Assembly: GCA_003508835.1 (NCBI GenBank)
Contig: PUFA01000034.1
Location: 2,046,001-2,110,000, forward strand
Source: Eonycteris spelaea
Taxonomy: Eukaryota > Chordata > Mammalia > Chiroptera > Pteropodidae
Reading direction: 5' to 3'
DNA: 64,000 bases
Shown here: positions 13,264 to 25,590 of the stretch, one piece after another
How positions within the stretch are numbered: the first letter of the stretch is position 1
Layout of the letters: every line of letters begins with the position of its first letter
The notes under the pieces: generated by a model
The model's input: the letters and a program-made list of their open reading frames with translations, nothing else
Told to the model about the DNA's origin: nothing
Database searches by the model: none
Made by a program: the position numbers and the translations under genes

Positions 13264-13320
13264 CGAGGCCGTCACTATGAGGCCGTCACTGGCCACGAGG
13301 CCGTCACAGGCCACGATGCC
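13264..13320 (+). repeat. Short minisatellite, unit 'gaggccgtcac'
   Basis: Three imperfect copies of 'gaggccgtcac', the last two separated by 'tggccac', end in a degenerate fourth. Units are about 16-18 bases. Confidence 0.8.
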
Positions 13321-14930
13321 TGGACCGACTTCACCAGGTCGCTCTGTAAAGCAGGAAGAGGCAGTGGCTCTTTGGTTCTGACAAAAAGGCAGAAGGCCCA
13401 GAGAGAAGAGGTGAGGTGACCAATGTGCGCGGGCCGTCGGCTCCTTCACTGCTTTGCTTGGCCACATTTCAGGCCGGATTCTTATTTTGGGAGCACTAAA
13501 CAGTCAGGTGTAAGAAATGTGTTATTTAGAAACTGCGGCGAAGCTCAGAAAAAAGCAGGAGGCGTTGCCTCGGGCACGAAAAGAGGAACTCGAGTTAAAA
13601 TAAGCAGTGGCCGACAGCGGGTGAAGTCCCGCCTCACTGTGCGCCTGCTTCAACAGGCCCCCGACAGACATCTCCTCTCGGTGTTTAGTGAAGTGGCGTC
13701 TTTTTATGGGAAGGCATATCTGAGGGGTGGACCCTTCCCCAGGCTACCTAGTCCCCACAGCTCCCTGTAACCCGGTTACCTGGTGTTGGCCACAAAGGAG
13801 GTCACAGGCCGAGGGCTGGGGTCAAGAGCAGACGTGCTAAGCTCTTCTACGAAACCTGCCTGCTCATCGCCCTGGCTGAGTGTGGGCCTCAGGTAACCAC
13901 ACTCTGTCCCCACAACTGGCCCCCCGCCTCCTGGTGGCAGGCGACACCTGCTCCCAGGCAGCTGATTTATACAGACCGGTGGCCTCGGAGCGGCCCACAC
14001 AGAAAAAGCCGTTGGTGGCTGAGCCAACCAGATTCCCTCTTGGGACAGGAAACTGAGAAGTGAGCCTGTTCGTGGGAGAAGGCAGACCCACACAGAAGGG
14101 CGGAGTGGTGGCAGGTAGCACCTGGGTGCAGGGCGCCCAGCCCTCGTGGGCCCAGGCCCCGGGCCTCCTTCCCCTTTGCCCCATGCATCTCCACAAAGGC
14201 CCACCCCTTCCACGCGTCAGCCAAGGCGAGCCTCTGTGCTTCACGACCCCCCAAACCTGACGAAGCCCCCTGATTCCGCAGGACTGGCAGCCAGAAACCG
14301 CAGCAGCAGGGGTGTGACGTGAGCAGGGACCGACGCTAGATGCACGCCAAGCGTTCACGGGCCATGGGCATGAACTGTACCAGAAGCCGCAGTCACGTCG
14401 TCTCCAGCCGAAGGCCTAGTCATACTTAAAGTATGGCTCGGCTTTGAAGGAGTAGAAGAAACCGCAAGGGGGAAAAAAGATCAAACGCGTTGACCAACTT
14501 TTAACTTGAGAGTTGAGACTCATTTCAGCAAACCGCCTATAAAGAATGCCAGCCCAGCCAAGAAAGTTCAGGCCGTCTTGGAAGAAACCGTAGAGGTCAT
14601 CGGGGCCCCACCCACCCCGCACTGGCCGTCCACCGGCGGCCACGTCCCTGACGGGTGAGGAGCCCACAGGAGAGATGATCATTGAACGACAAGCAGCCGC
14701 CAAGTGCTTGGAGAGACGGTCTCACCCAGCTCTGCCAACGTTTGTTCCTGACGACCCGCCCAAGACACGTGGGTGGCCCAGACTGGCTAAAAGCGTGCAA
14801 ACGGGTGCGCGTTAGACAGTGACGTAGGTACGTGCGTTGGGGCGACTCTTGGAGAAACGCTCTTTCAGGCGGAGCGAGTCCACTTGAGCCCAAGTTTGTG
14901 GCTCCCACAGAAACCCTGCCGTAGAGAGCC

Positions 14931-14963
14931 CGGGCCCCAGAGGCCCCAGAGGCCCCAGAGACG
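14931..14963 (+). repeat. Three copies of a 9-base unit 'ggccccaga'
   Basis: Three tandem copies within 33 bases. Minor. Confidence 0.85.
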
Positions 14964-16147
14964 ACAGCGTTGTGACCACCTGGCTCGGCCAACGCACACC
15001 TCTCACGGCCTCCCTCCCCGTCCCAAGTGGCTCCGGGAAGCGATTCCTTTGACGCCCACAACTCGTCTCCCCGGAGGCATTCTGCTCTGCACAGCGTCTC
15101 TCCGCCACGTGGTCACGCCTCCAGTGCCTGTGCCTATTGCCCTGGCCCAGAGCGCGGCTTCCACCACTGCACCCCACTCCCGCACACAGCGCCACGAGCC
15201 CTGACGCCCTGGGAGCAGACATCGCACTTGCCACCACCCCTCCCCCCGCCGCCCCCTGCACTTCTCTCTCTTTCCACTAAGCCCCAGGGACCCCGTCACA
15301 GCTCCTCCATGACAGGGTGCCCCAGTCCTCATCGACCCCGGCAGCTCTCCTTGCCAGGCGGGTGAACTCGGCTTGTCGGTACCTCTCACCGCAGTCCAGA
15401 GAACTGTCACTCGGGCCCTACCGAAGACACCGACGGTGTCACTTCCTTCGTTCTGCCCACCCACCCCACCCCCACACTCTTTTAATGCCATCAGATAAGA
15501 ATAGCTCCCCTGACCTGCATGTCACTAGGTCGTCACGCACTGTGGTCACACAAAGCCCGCGCTATTCGGCACACCGACTGCGCGCCAGGGGGCCTTCCCA
15601 GACCGGGACGAAAACAAGCCGGTTTTTCTTCAGCACCTAGTGGCAGGTTCCACACGTTTGGACTGAGTGCCGTCTGCTGCCATGAGCATCGGCCTTTGAC
15701 AGCACGGATCTCTGCACGTGGAAAGGTTCGGTTTCGTGCTCATCGATGAAGTAAACTTCTAGCCCAGAAAATGCCATCCGTTCCCCGCAAGTCCCCGTCC
15801 TTCCTGGTCCCCTGACTCTCATGCATTTGAGCGCCTCAAACAAAGCCATCGAGGAGCCTCGGTCACTTCCCTCCATCTCCGAGCATCTCTCTTCACCATC
15901 GGTTCCCTTTCACGCCTGTGAACACGAGTAATGCCTATCACGCCTGCCCATCACGTCGCTTTGTGGGGTCACAGTTTACCTGCTAAGCCATCCCCGCTGT
16001 GAACTGCTAGGAGAAAGACAGGCTCAGCCAGGCCTCCCTGTCCAGGCTGCCTGGGGCACGTGCTTCTACGCATCTTCCTCTTTCCACCCTTTCTCTGCCA
16101 CACAGGCCGCAGGCGGGATCAGAGCTCTAGGTTTGTAGAGGGCTTAC

Positions 16148-16211
16148 CTGAACGGTGAACTTATCATCTTCGTTGGGCAGAATCCTGTAAGTGTACACGC
16201 AATTCCGATAC
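16148..16211 (-). CDS. INPP5D: INPP5D (SHIP1) coding exon 2, SH2 domain continued
   Basis: This 64-base exon continues the SHIP1 SH2 domain. It starts with the single G that completes codon 45, then reads YRNCVYTYRILPNEDDKFTV and ends on a glutamine codon, matching the human protein from memory. The acceptor is CTGTTTCAG and the donor GTAAGC, both canonical, and the reading phase agrees with exon 1. It is too short to stand out as an open frame and was found by homology. The next exon (the part of SH2 reading ASEG in human) was not seen anywhere in 1-16147, so intron 2 runs off the window. Confidence 0.96.
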
Positions 16212-17449
16212 CTGAAACAGACCAAAGACAACATGAGGGCCCAGGCGGGAACATTTTTTTCTGGTAACTGAGAGGACAAGAATTCCTCTCAGAGCTTGAG
16301 GAGTCTGGGCATGAAGCCTCTGAACTGAGGGGCTAACGGTTCTGAGGTGGACGTCGGGCCTGACATCAAGAGAGGCTGGACTGGGCCACAGCTTGGCCCC
16401 CTTCGCCACCCCATCAGCACAAAGGAGCTCCGTTCAGGAAAAGGCCGGTGGGTTTTGAGGATGTGATTTACATGAACGCCTGACAGCCCTGTGGTCTGAC
16501 CGAAAGGAGCACCAGCTGACGGACATCACAGCCTCCGGGCTGTCATGTCGGCCAAAGGAACAGAGAGGAGGTGGTGTTTCAAATAGCGGCAAGACTGCGA
16601 TGGGGTTGACCAAGGCGTCGGGCGGAGGTGGGGACATGCCGGAGGGGTGTGCAGCCCATGAGAGGGGCTGCACTGGCCAAAGCTCTGGGTGCAATGCCCC
16701 CTCCTGCTGAGCCCCCTCACTCCCCACGGCTTCTTCCCCTGAAGCCTTTGCCACACGGGTTCATTCTCCCAAAGGCCAGCCGCCACCCCACCAGAGACCT
16801 GGGTTTGCCCCAGCAGCCGGAGAGAGAGCCTCTCGGGGCTGCTTCCAGCAGGAAGAGCTGGGGACCCTGCATGTCCCCTTCTTCTAGAAGCTCGCTTTCC
16901 TTCCGTTTGGGGTCCCCAATGCGAGGAGGAGGGGCTATTTTGTACGTCCCTAAACCTGAGAAGACAGGAGCTGTCGGGTCTGAACACCTTGGGAGAGGAG
17001 CACAATTGGGTGGTTGGCCTGGCCAGGTGACACTCGCTTCCCCTCATCCCCTCAGAGAGCCTGGTGGCAGTGGACAAACCACACAAGTCCATCCGCTCCA
17101 CTGCTGAGCCCAGAGGCGTCAGGGGTTTCGGGGGTGCTGGGTGGGTCTTCACTCTTTGCTACGACTGCCGGTTGGTTCTCTTACCCCTCTCACCTCCCCC
17201 ACTTCCTTGGTTCTGACCAAGACGATGCATGCTTTCTCACAGACGTCTCACTTACTCAGCTCCCCCTTGGGTCCCTGGCACTTTGCTAAGCGTTGATATG
17301 CTTTAGTGTAACCAGATTTTAAAATGATGCTAGTTAAAGCATTTGAAGACCACGTAGAAAGCTATAAAATGAAAAATCAATGTCTCCTTCCCACCTCCCC
17401 GCCCCCCCCCGCCCATCCCATGAGTCCTATTTCTAGAATTTACTGCTCC

Positions 17450-18260
17450 TCTTTGTAAATCATTCTAGAACTTTCAAACATGCACACAAACTTGCATGGC
17501 CACGTCTTTTTAAATGCAAATAAGATCTCACTACGTCTGCTGTTCAGATATTTGCTTTTTTCACCAACGAAATATGGTAGAGGTCTTCCCGAGACATGTG
17601 CCACCACGTGGTTGGTTGTACAGTCACTGTTTTGACTCATCCGGGGTGATGGACAGGTAGTTATTTTTCACGTTGTACTACGGGAAAGGAGGCTGCAGTG
17701 AACATCTCTCTGTCCCTACATCTTGCGAATGTTGGTGAGCTCATAGTTTTAGTGCCCCCCCCCCAGGAAAATGGGGACAACAGGACCACAGCATCAGGGG
17801 AGCACTTGTAGGACAGACTCAGCGAATTAACGTATGAAAAGCGTTTAGACCGGCTCCCTAGAAACACACGAATCACGGGCATTATTGACCGTGGATCAGT
17901 GTCTAGAAGGATGGGGCTAAAGGACACAGGAACTTTATATTTTGATAGAGACTAGCAACTGCCTTCCAGGGAGGCTGTGTGACTTTTTTCTTCTACGAAC
18001 CGGATGTGAACGTGCCTATTTCCCCACACCCTGCCAACTGGCTGTTATCAGACGTTTTAATCTTTGCAAATCTGAGAGGTGAAAGAAAAATGGTGGTTTG
18101 CTTTCATCTGTCTCTCTTTATGAGAAAGGTTGAGCTCTTCTCCTGTTTCCCTGTTTGTATTTCTTCTTCTGTGAATTCCTTTTCATTCCTTTGGCTCACT
18201 TTTTTTTTTTTTTTAATCTTTTGCTTACTTGTTTCTAAGACTGATATATACTACAATCTA
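17450..18260 (-). repeat. Old L1 (or HAL1) ORF2 3' part, antisense on + strand
   Basis: 'cagatatttgcttttttcacc', 'gctgcagtgaacatct', 'cctatttccccacaccctgcc', 'taatctttgcaaatctgagaggtga' and 'gtatttcttcttctgtgaattc' follow the antisense order of an L1 3' ORF2. There are many insertions and deletions. Confidence 0.7.
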
Positions 18261-19209
18261 AGTTGCAATTATTTATTTTTAACAGAGTTTATTAACTTTG
18301 GGAGGGTTTGGGTTTGTTTTTTAAGCTGTGTAGAAGTGTTACAATTTTATGTGGTCGGTTTTACAATCCTTAATGGCTTTTTTTTTTTTAAAAAAACATC
18401 AATGGATGTTTAAAGAAAGTTTCGGAGACTGTTGTGGGAAATTTCCCTTCCACACGCCTCTTCATGTCTCATAGGAAAGTTTACTTTTCTCTCTTCCTCT
18501 CATCGCTTTAATTCCCATTGTGCCACTCCCTGTCCTGTCTCCAGACCCTGAATTGGCACGACTGGCTTCTCTCAGATATGCCAAGGGTGTACCTCTAGTC
18601 CAGTGCCACCGTGCCTCCTAGAGAGGTCCCAGGAAATAGGGACCCACCCCACAATCTTAACCTGCTCCCCCAGCCTCGGTTTCTCCAGCCTGGAGGCCTC
18701 CTGTGCAGAGGCTGCCAGAGGGTGGTTGGAACCCTGCTGAGCTCTTATCTTTTCACGCTAATTCTAATGACACTTCCTCCAGTAGATATGCAAATGAGGG
18801 CAGGCCCCAACAGTCTCTTATTTGGCTGAGGGCAGCTCATTTGTGGAGGAGGTTGAGCAGGACCAACACATCAGCTTACAGAAAGAAAGAAAGAACACAG
18901 CGTCACAGGGAGAGGGGCAGAGACAGCCCTACAGACCAGGGAGGCCCTTTATGGCTTTTTCAAAGATATTCTAGAAACACCGAAACAAAGAAACAGCTCC
19001 ATATTACTTAAATAGATCAGAATTCAAAAGCCAGTGCACGAGGAAGAGAGGACACTTTGCCCCCAGGCAGGGACATCTCAGCCTCTCTGGGGCAGACACG
19101 CAGTCCCTGGGGCTGTCACTAGGGAGCATGGGGCACTTCGCCACCCCTGTCACCCACCACCCACGGGAGAGCAGTTGTTCCGACGTGCATGCCACGGGCA
19201 CAGGGGTTC

Positions 19210-19360
19210 TGCGGGGAGCGGAGGTAGGCGCACCTGTACACACCTGTACACACTCAGGCTGCACGCAGGTACGTACGCAGGCGTGTGCGATTCAGATACG
19301 CAACATACACATGTACGTGCACACATCCGCGCGCACACACTCTTACACGCGAAACGTTTC
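19210..19360 (+). repeat. CA/GT-rich low-complexity stretch
   Basis: Repeated 'cacctgtacaca' units and 'acgt/acac' runs with many CpGs. Probably a degenerate microsatellite. Confidence 0.6.
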
Positions 19361-19924
19361 GCGTGAAGATTCCACAACTCAATCATCTCCGACAGACCGT
19401 GACCCAGACAGCACACTCGTCGCTGTCCACACAGCCCTTGCCCGGCCTTCAGTGGCGATTAGGAACAACCGAGGGCACCAGCTCCGGCCGTCAGCTGCTC
19501 TTCCTGGCCCTGACCGCCTCGCGCTTCGGGGTCAACGTGCTGGCAACGGTCCCGCTGCTGACCCCAGGCCGGGGTGACGCAGACCCGGGCCGGGGTGGCG
19601 TTGGCCCTACAGCGCGTCCTTCTGCAACCAGATGGACGTGTGCCCTTCTCAAGGGAAGCGGGGCTGAGTGCAAATTCCCCTCGTGACACTGGTCAGCCGC
19701 TGGTGGAAACAGACGCCCACACTCGGGAGCGAAGAGGGGAAGAGGCAGCAGGAGGGTGCTGCCCCCCGCGGCGGGGCGCGCCTCGATCAGCCGGACACGG
19801 CGCTGCGCCCATGTGAGAGGCCGGACAAATGGAAGGAGGAAGAAGCACCGAGGTGTTTTCTTTATTCTCAGATAAGTGTCGCGTAAGTCACAGGCTGTAA
19901 GTAAGGGCCGCGTGGTGACGGTGG

Positions 19925-20130
19925 CGAATAAGCTGCTGCGCGTGTCTGAATGTTGCTAAGAGAGTAGATCTTAACGGTTCTCATCAGAAGAAACAAAATG
20001 TGAGTGGCGACGGGTGTCAGCGAGCCCTACTGCGCGGATCATTGCACAGTACAGACAAGTATCGAACCATCATGTCTCACGCCTAAAGCTGATATAGTAC
20101 ATGTCGATTATACCTCAGTAACAAAGTGAC
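19925..20130 (+). repeat. L1MA-type 3' UTR, sense, CpG-rich
   Basis: 'gtagatcttaacggttctcatc', 'gatcattgcacagtac', 'tatcgaaccatcatgt' and 'gtcgattatacctcagtaa' follow the L1MA tail. Several CpGs replace consensus CpA or TpA. Confidence 0.7.
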
Positions 20131-20204
20131 TTCTGTATGACTATTCCTAGCCAAATAAACACTGACGAGCATGCCCAGTAGCATCCTTTACCATGGCAAG
20201 CGGA

Positions 20205-20234
20205 GGGGGATGGGGAGGGAGGGAGGGAGGGAGG

Positions 20235-20280
<46 letters not shown>

Positions 20281-20302
20281 AGAAAGGAAGAGAGAGAGAA
20301 AT
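20205..20302 (+). repeat. (GGGA)n/(GA)n purine tract
   Basis: GGGA repeats pass into a run of pure GA, about 95 bases in all. Confidence 0.95.
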
Positions 20303-22739
20303 CACTCTCCAAAATTCAAGAACCTCATTTGTGGCTGTCTCACTCTGCCAGTTGGCTTAGCATGCTCCCGTAATTGTTTTTAGCCCCTCAGTAACTCATT
20401 ATATATCATTTCTAATTTCTAATGTTATTTGTACGTGTTTTTTCTTCTCTTCTCGCTTAAGTATTGCAGACTTCTGGACAAGACGAGGTGGGGCAGCAAG
20501 GGCTGGGGGAAGAAAAAGCCACTCATCCCAACACAGAAGCAGAAAACACGCATCAGCCCCAGGAACCAAGGATGTTTACTGTTCACTGGCAAATCGGAAG
20601 AATCTTGCCAGAGGGAGTAGGAAAATGGATGAATTAAACGTTGCCATTAGTTCAGAAGAGAAAAAGCCGGAGGAGGCGCCAGGTGGCCAGGTGAGGCAGC
20701 TCGCGTGCTGTAGGGCAGCTGCTGAGCACCCTGCCCCAGCAGCCTGGGGTTCAATGCGCCATTTCTTGCACAAGACCCCGGAAGGAAGCCCACCTATCCA
20801 TGCACCGCACCCCCTCACCACTCACCCCCATCACCTGGATCTTAGATCAGGGGCTCGCACCCCCATTCCTGCTGCTCTTTTTTGTTGTTGTTTAGGAAGA
20901 GGATTTGGGCAGAAACCCACTCTGCTCTCCAAAAAGAATCTGGCTCCATTTTTTCCTGACAGTTTCTTGTCAGAAAAGAAAAAAAATCACCAGACCTATG
21001 AAAACGTATCACCACACAAAGGAAGGGGCACAGTTTTCCTCTACACTCCATAAAATCGCTGCTAAAGAAAAAAGAAAGAAAAAGACATTCTGGAGGAGAA
21101 ATCTGATTTGTGAACCAGTAAGATTTAAGAGACGATTGTATCTCTGAAACTGAGAAAATCTATTGTGAAAACTGAGCAACAAGACAAGGAAAACTGATCA
21201 GAAGCAAAACACCTGCATTTCTAGAAGCAGCATGAAACACACAAGAGTCAGGAAACAGCTTCCACTGTGGAGAAAGTCAAGGAAAACAAACTCGAGAAAG
21301 GAAAAGACATTTTAAAGAGAGAAAAGAAGAGAAAAATAGAAGACAGAGCTCCACCCTCAATTATATATACAACAGGGGTTCCTGAAAGCACAAATATATT
21401 TTTAAATATAGAAACAAAAAAGCAGAACTGGTAAATAAATCTGAGAGCACATTACTTGAAAAGTGGAAAATTAAATGGACGACCCTCAGACAAATAGAAC
21501 AGAGGACACAAAAAAATGCAAGTGAGCTTGACATTCTCCTTCTCCTTCCCCTTGTCCCCCAACTAGACCCACTCACCCCCTCCCCCACCTGCCCTGTGTC
21601 CGGGGGCTGTCCCTGGGCTGCTTCACCCAGGCTGGGCCAAGGGAGGCGTGGGCAGAGTGATCGGTGGATGGGATGAAGGTATTTGTTTCCCATCTTGCCT
21701 AGTGCAGGTCAGCAGTGACCGAGTTCTTCCACTGCAGAACACAGCTCAAAACAGATGGCCTGGCGACACAGCCCTGTCCCCTGCCTCTTCGGGTCCAGGA
21801 GCAGAGATGGCTTCTTATGGCTGCTGGCCCCAGGCTCCATCACCATTCCTAGGCCCATCACCTTCACGTCCTTCCCCGGGAGTATCACGTTTGGTTCTCA
21901 TAGTACTTCTCCCCGAGGGAGATGCATTCTCTTCCCTACATCCTCCACTGTGGCATTTTAGAAATACTGGCCAAGGTAATAAGTTATGAAATCTGAATAA
22001 GAGTTATAAGAATTTGGAAAGTAGACCACAAAACGGTCATCATTTGTATATAATTATTTACCCAAAAAAAATGAAAGAAAAGCAAATGAAAAAGAATTTG
22101 AAATAATGAAGTGAATAAAGTGACAGGATAGAAGGCGATATATAAAATTCGTAACTTCCCTGGATGTTAGTCGTTACCACAAATGGATAACTGCAGGAGA
22201 CAAAATAACAGTAATAAACCATAAAATAACCAGAAGCGAGCATAACAGGAAATATGGAGGATCTATATGAACTGAACTGTAAAATTTCAGATAATAGAGA
22301 TAGCTATCTTTATTGTTAAGACTGAATACTAGTAAAGGTCCAGTGCAGAGTTATATTATGGACTTGGTGTAATTCCAATCAAAGTCCCAATAGTATTTTT
22401 CCAACTGGACAAAATTATTATCTGGTTCACCTGGAAGAATATGTGAAAAGAATAGATATGAAATTTGTGGTAACTGCACTAAGTATGATATTGGTGTAAG
22501 AAAGGCAGACATACATGGAACAGAGTAAACAGGCCAGAAAGAGACATATAAGATTTAATATGTCATAAAAGAGGAGTCACAAAAGGAAAAGAAATGAATT
22601 ATGCAGTAAGAGGTTTTTGAGAAAGATGGTTACTTGAGAAAAATACACATATATCTTTGTCTTACATCATTCGTGAAATTAATTTCGGAGAGATTGTGTT
22701 CAATGCAAAACAAAAACAAAAAACCTATATAACCTCTCC

Positions 22740-22935
22740 TGTTTTTGCCAAATCCTGTGCTTAGCACGTGATATACACTTTTCATTCAATCCACCTAACA
22801 ACTATATAGGTATTCTCCGTCCTGATTTTCAGATGAGGAAACTGAGGCCCCATGGAGTTAGATGACCTACCAGAGCTTGGACAGCAGAGTCACCCTTAGC
22901 CCGAGTCCACTGAGCTCCAAACCCTCTGCCCAAAC
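22740..22935 (-). repeat. MIR, antisense
   Basis: 'attctccgtcctgattttcagatgaggaaactgaggcc' type text (split here for length) is the inverted MIR core, followed by 'cagagtcacccttagcccgag'. Confidence 0.65.
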
Positions 22936-23716
22936 CCTCCTGCCTCCCACAGGAAGAAAGGCATTGAACTTCTGTGTGCAGCAGGACACCGCTCATTGCA
23001 AAGCAAAGGGAAAAGCATCACAAAGGGAAACGATCGACAGGCTTTATGAAAATGTACAGTCTCTAGATGGCAAAAATAGTCACAAAGTTTAAAGGCAAAC
23101 CACAGTGCAAATATCTGCCACAAATACTATAGAAGGAATTTATGCAAATAAATAACAAAAACTACAGCTTCAAAAGAAAAATGGCAAAGAGGATAAAACA
23201 GATCATTCACAAAAGACAGATTACGAAGGACAACAGTCCATCAAACAGATTTACTGTGACTGCCATCAAGAAATGCAAATCAGACTGAACAGAAAGTGAC
23301 CACTTTTACCTTGCAACATAATAATTTTTTCCTTTTAATGAAAATATTCAAAATCAGGCACTCTCGGGGGATCATAAATTGAACAAAATTTCTGGAAAGC
23401 GATTTGTCATTCTATGTCAAGAGCCTTAAAAATGTTCCCATCCTTTGATCTAGTAATTCTACCCCTGGGAATCTATACCAGAAATGTCTCATTTCTGCAT
23501 AAAGACCTTCAGCTTCGCCATACTTACGGTAACAGAATACCGTTGATAACATCAATGCCTGACATTTCACAAACTATGGTTCATCAGGTAATAGAACTTT
23601 GTGCATCCATTAAATATGATACTTAGGAAGAAACTGTAACTAAATGGGAAAATGCTACCGTGGTAGGAAAATGCATGCTAAAATTATATGGTTATAGGCA
23701 TATATGTTAGAAGGGT

Positions 23717-23795
23717 TTTATATATATATATATGTATGTGTGTGCGTGTATATATACATATATATAGAGAGAGCGAGAAAGAGAAAGAGAATGAT
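23717..23795 (+). repeat. (TA)n/(GT)n/(GA)n compound microsatellite
   Basis: TA run, then GT-rich, TA again, then GA-rich. Confidence 0.9.
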
Positions 23796-24170
23796 ACACA
23801 AACGAATTAACAGTATTTATGTTAATCTCTCATGACAGGTGATTATTTTCCTTCATTGTATTCTGTACTCTTTGCGAATTATACTTAATACTGTACACAT
23901 TTAAATTTCTGGGAGAGCGGCTGCACTGTTTCTCGGAAGATTTGCTTCGACCCTGCACTGACATCTGTGATGGCCTCAGCAAGCCTCTCCTCTCTAGGGG
24001 GGGCGGGTTCCTGCCTGTAAGTGAGGGGCCTGGACCAGCCGATCCCTTGGGGACAGCCCTGTCTGGGGTTATTTATAAGTAACTGAACCCAAACTGTTTG
24101 GGTCCTGGAGCTTCTGAATACAAAGTTTTTCTACTGAATGGGATGAAGCAGTGTGAAATGAGCAGGGCTG

Positions 24171-24241
24171 GGTGGGGAGGATCTGGCTGGTGGGGGGTGG
24201 GGGTGGGGACACTCTTGTTCTGCCGGCCCCCCCTCCCCACC
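24171..24241. repeat. G-run cluster with matching inverted C-run
   Basis: 'ggtggggagg' at 24171 has its exact inverted partner 'cctccccacc' at 24232-24241. Between them lie four G-runs (24190-24208) able in principle to form a quadruplex. Confidence 0.7.
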
Positions 24242-25185
24242 GACGGCCGGGCCTGACCCCCGCCCCATCCCCAGCTGTGCTCCTCCTGCCTTCCTCGGAG
24301 CCTCTGGACTTGAGCCCTCTCACACCTTCCTCCGAGGTTGGGACTAGTCACGCTTCAGACGGCCTCTGTTCCGTCTCGACTTTGTTGTCTTCGTTCGACC
24401 CGGTTTCATTCGGTGGTTCTTCCTGGCATCTGAGTGCAGACCTCTCTCTCCTGAACCACAGCCCCGGCAGCCACCGGCCACTCCTGCGTCACTGAAGTCC
24501 TCTTCCTGCCTCACCTCGTCGAGCACTTCCTCTGAGGAAGCCCCACTTGACAGCTCAGTGTCTCCCGGAGGCTCCGGCGGGCCTCCAGGAAGTCCTAGAA
24601 GTGACACGCTGCCTCTGCTCTCCTCTCTCTTCTGTGCAATCGTCTGCGCAGATGGGCCCTACACCCCTCTGCCGCCGAGGTGCTGCGACTCACTCCACAG
24701 CTCATGAGGAATGCCGACCGGCCAGAGCTCGGCGGGGACGCGCCGCACGCTGGCCTCGTGCTCTACGTGTTGCCCGCGGCTCCCACGTTAGCCTCCCGGT
24801 AACCCGACGGCCGCGATGGAGAGACGAACGGCCCCATTTCCGAAACGTGGACGAAGCTCGGAACAGACGTTGCGTCAAAGAAGACGTGCAAGTAAATGGC
24901 CAAGCCGCACGTGAAAAGATGCTCGGTATCGTTGGTCCTCAGGGAACCGCGAGTCAAAGGGACGGGAAGATGCCACTCCCCGCCCACGAGGATGGGGATG
25001 AGCAGAAAGGCGATGGCGAGTGTTGGCGAGGACCCGGGGAAAGAGAGACCCCTCGTTTGCCACTGCTGGGAGCCTGAGATGGTGCGGCTGCGACGAAAGA
25101 CGGGGTGACGGCCCCTCAGACCACGGGAAACCGACGCCCGTGCAAAAAGCTGTGCGCAAAGGCCGACCGCAGCATCAGTCCCAAT

Positions 25186-25222
25186 AACCAACCAACGAAC
25201 CAACCAACAACCAACCAACCAA
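25186..25222 (+). repeat. (CCAA)n tetranucleotide repeat
   Basis: Imperfect CCAA copies directly upstream of an L1 3' end. Confidence 0.9.
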
Positions 25223-25224
25223 AA

Positions 25225-25590
25225 CCCCCACCCCAAATGCCCATCCGCGGATGAACGGGCAAATCAAAGGTGCCACATCCACCCGACGGGCTGTTATTTA
25301 GCCATAAAAAGGAATGATTCACGCGACGGCAGGGACGAGCCTTGAGAGCATTATGCCAGGTAAAAGGAGCCAGGCACGAAGGGCCACGTGGCGTGTGGTT
25401 CCGGTTCTGTGCAGCTCCTGGAGCAGGCACAGGGTTAGGGACACAGACCAGTGGCTATCGGGGGGGAAGGGGGGGGGACTACTAATGGGCCCAGGGCTTG
25501 GGGAGGAGATGATGACAATGCTCTGGAATTAGATCGTGGCGATGGTCACACGACACTATGAAGGTACTGAACACCGCGGAATGGTGAGCC
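25225..25590 (+). repeat. L1M 3' end, sense, strongly CpG-enriched
   Basis: 'ttatttagccataaaaagga', 'cttgagagcattatgccagg', 'aaaggagccaggcac', 'gaattagatcgtggcgatgg' follow the old L1 tail closely enough to place each substitution. Many are A or T to G or C and create CpG. Confidence 0.85.

Larger units (their letters stand above)
1..16147 (-). other. INPP5D: INPP5D intron 2 (partial, runs off window)
   Basis: This is the 5' part of intron 2, starting at a GTAAGC donor. No exon was recognised. Ancient repeats (L1M 3' ends, an LTR end, L2 and MIR tails) are listed separately. Open frames here are short, use no recognisable domain and cross repeats. The stretches 1-1.6 kb, 5.3-6.6 kb, 7.3-8.3 kb, 10.7-12.6 kb and 13.4-16.1 kb show no feature I can name beyond generally high CpG content. 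Regulatory elements may be present but cannot be read from one sequence. Confidence 0.85.
21950..23830 (+). repeat. Long sense L1M/HAL1 remnant, interrupted by a MIR
   Basis: AT-rich text with the ORF2-like order 'aatcaaagtcccaatagtattttt', 'ttcacctggaagaat', 'atacatggaacagagtaaac', later 'gatctagtaattctacccctggg' and 'catccattaaatatgatac'. No frame survives. A MIR at about 22740-22935 splits it. Confidence 0.6.

Noticed and set aside
1..16147. INPP5D exon 3 within the window
   Set aside because: I looked for the minus-strand coding of the next SH2 segment and did not find it; it should lie beyond the left edge.
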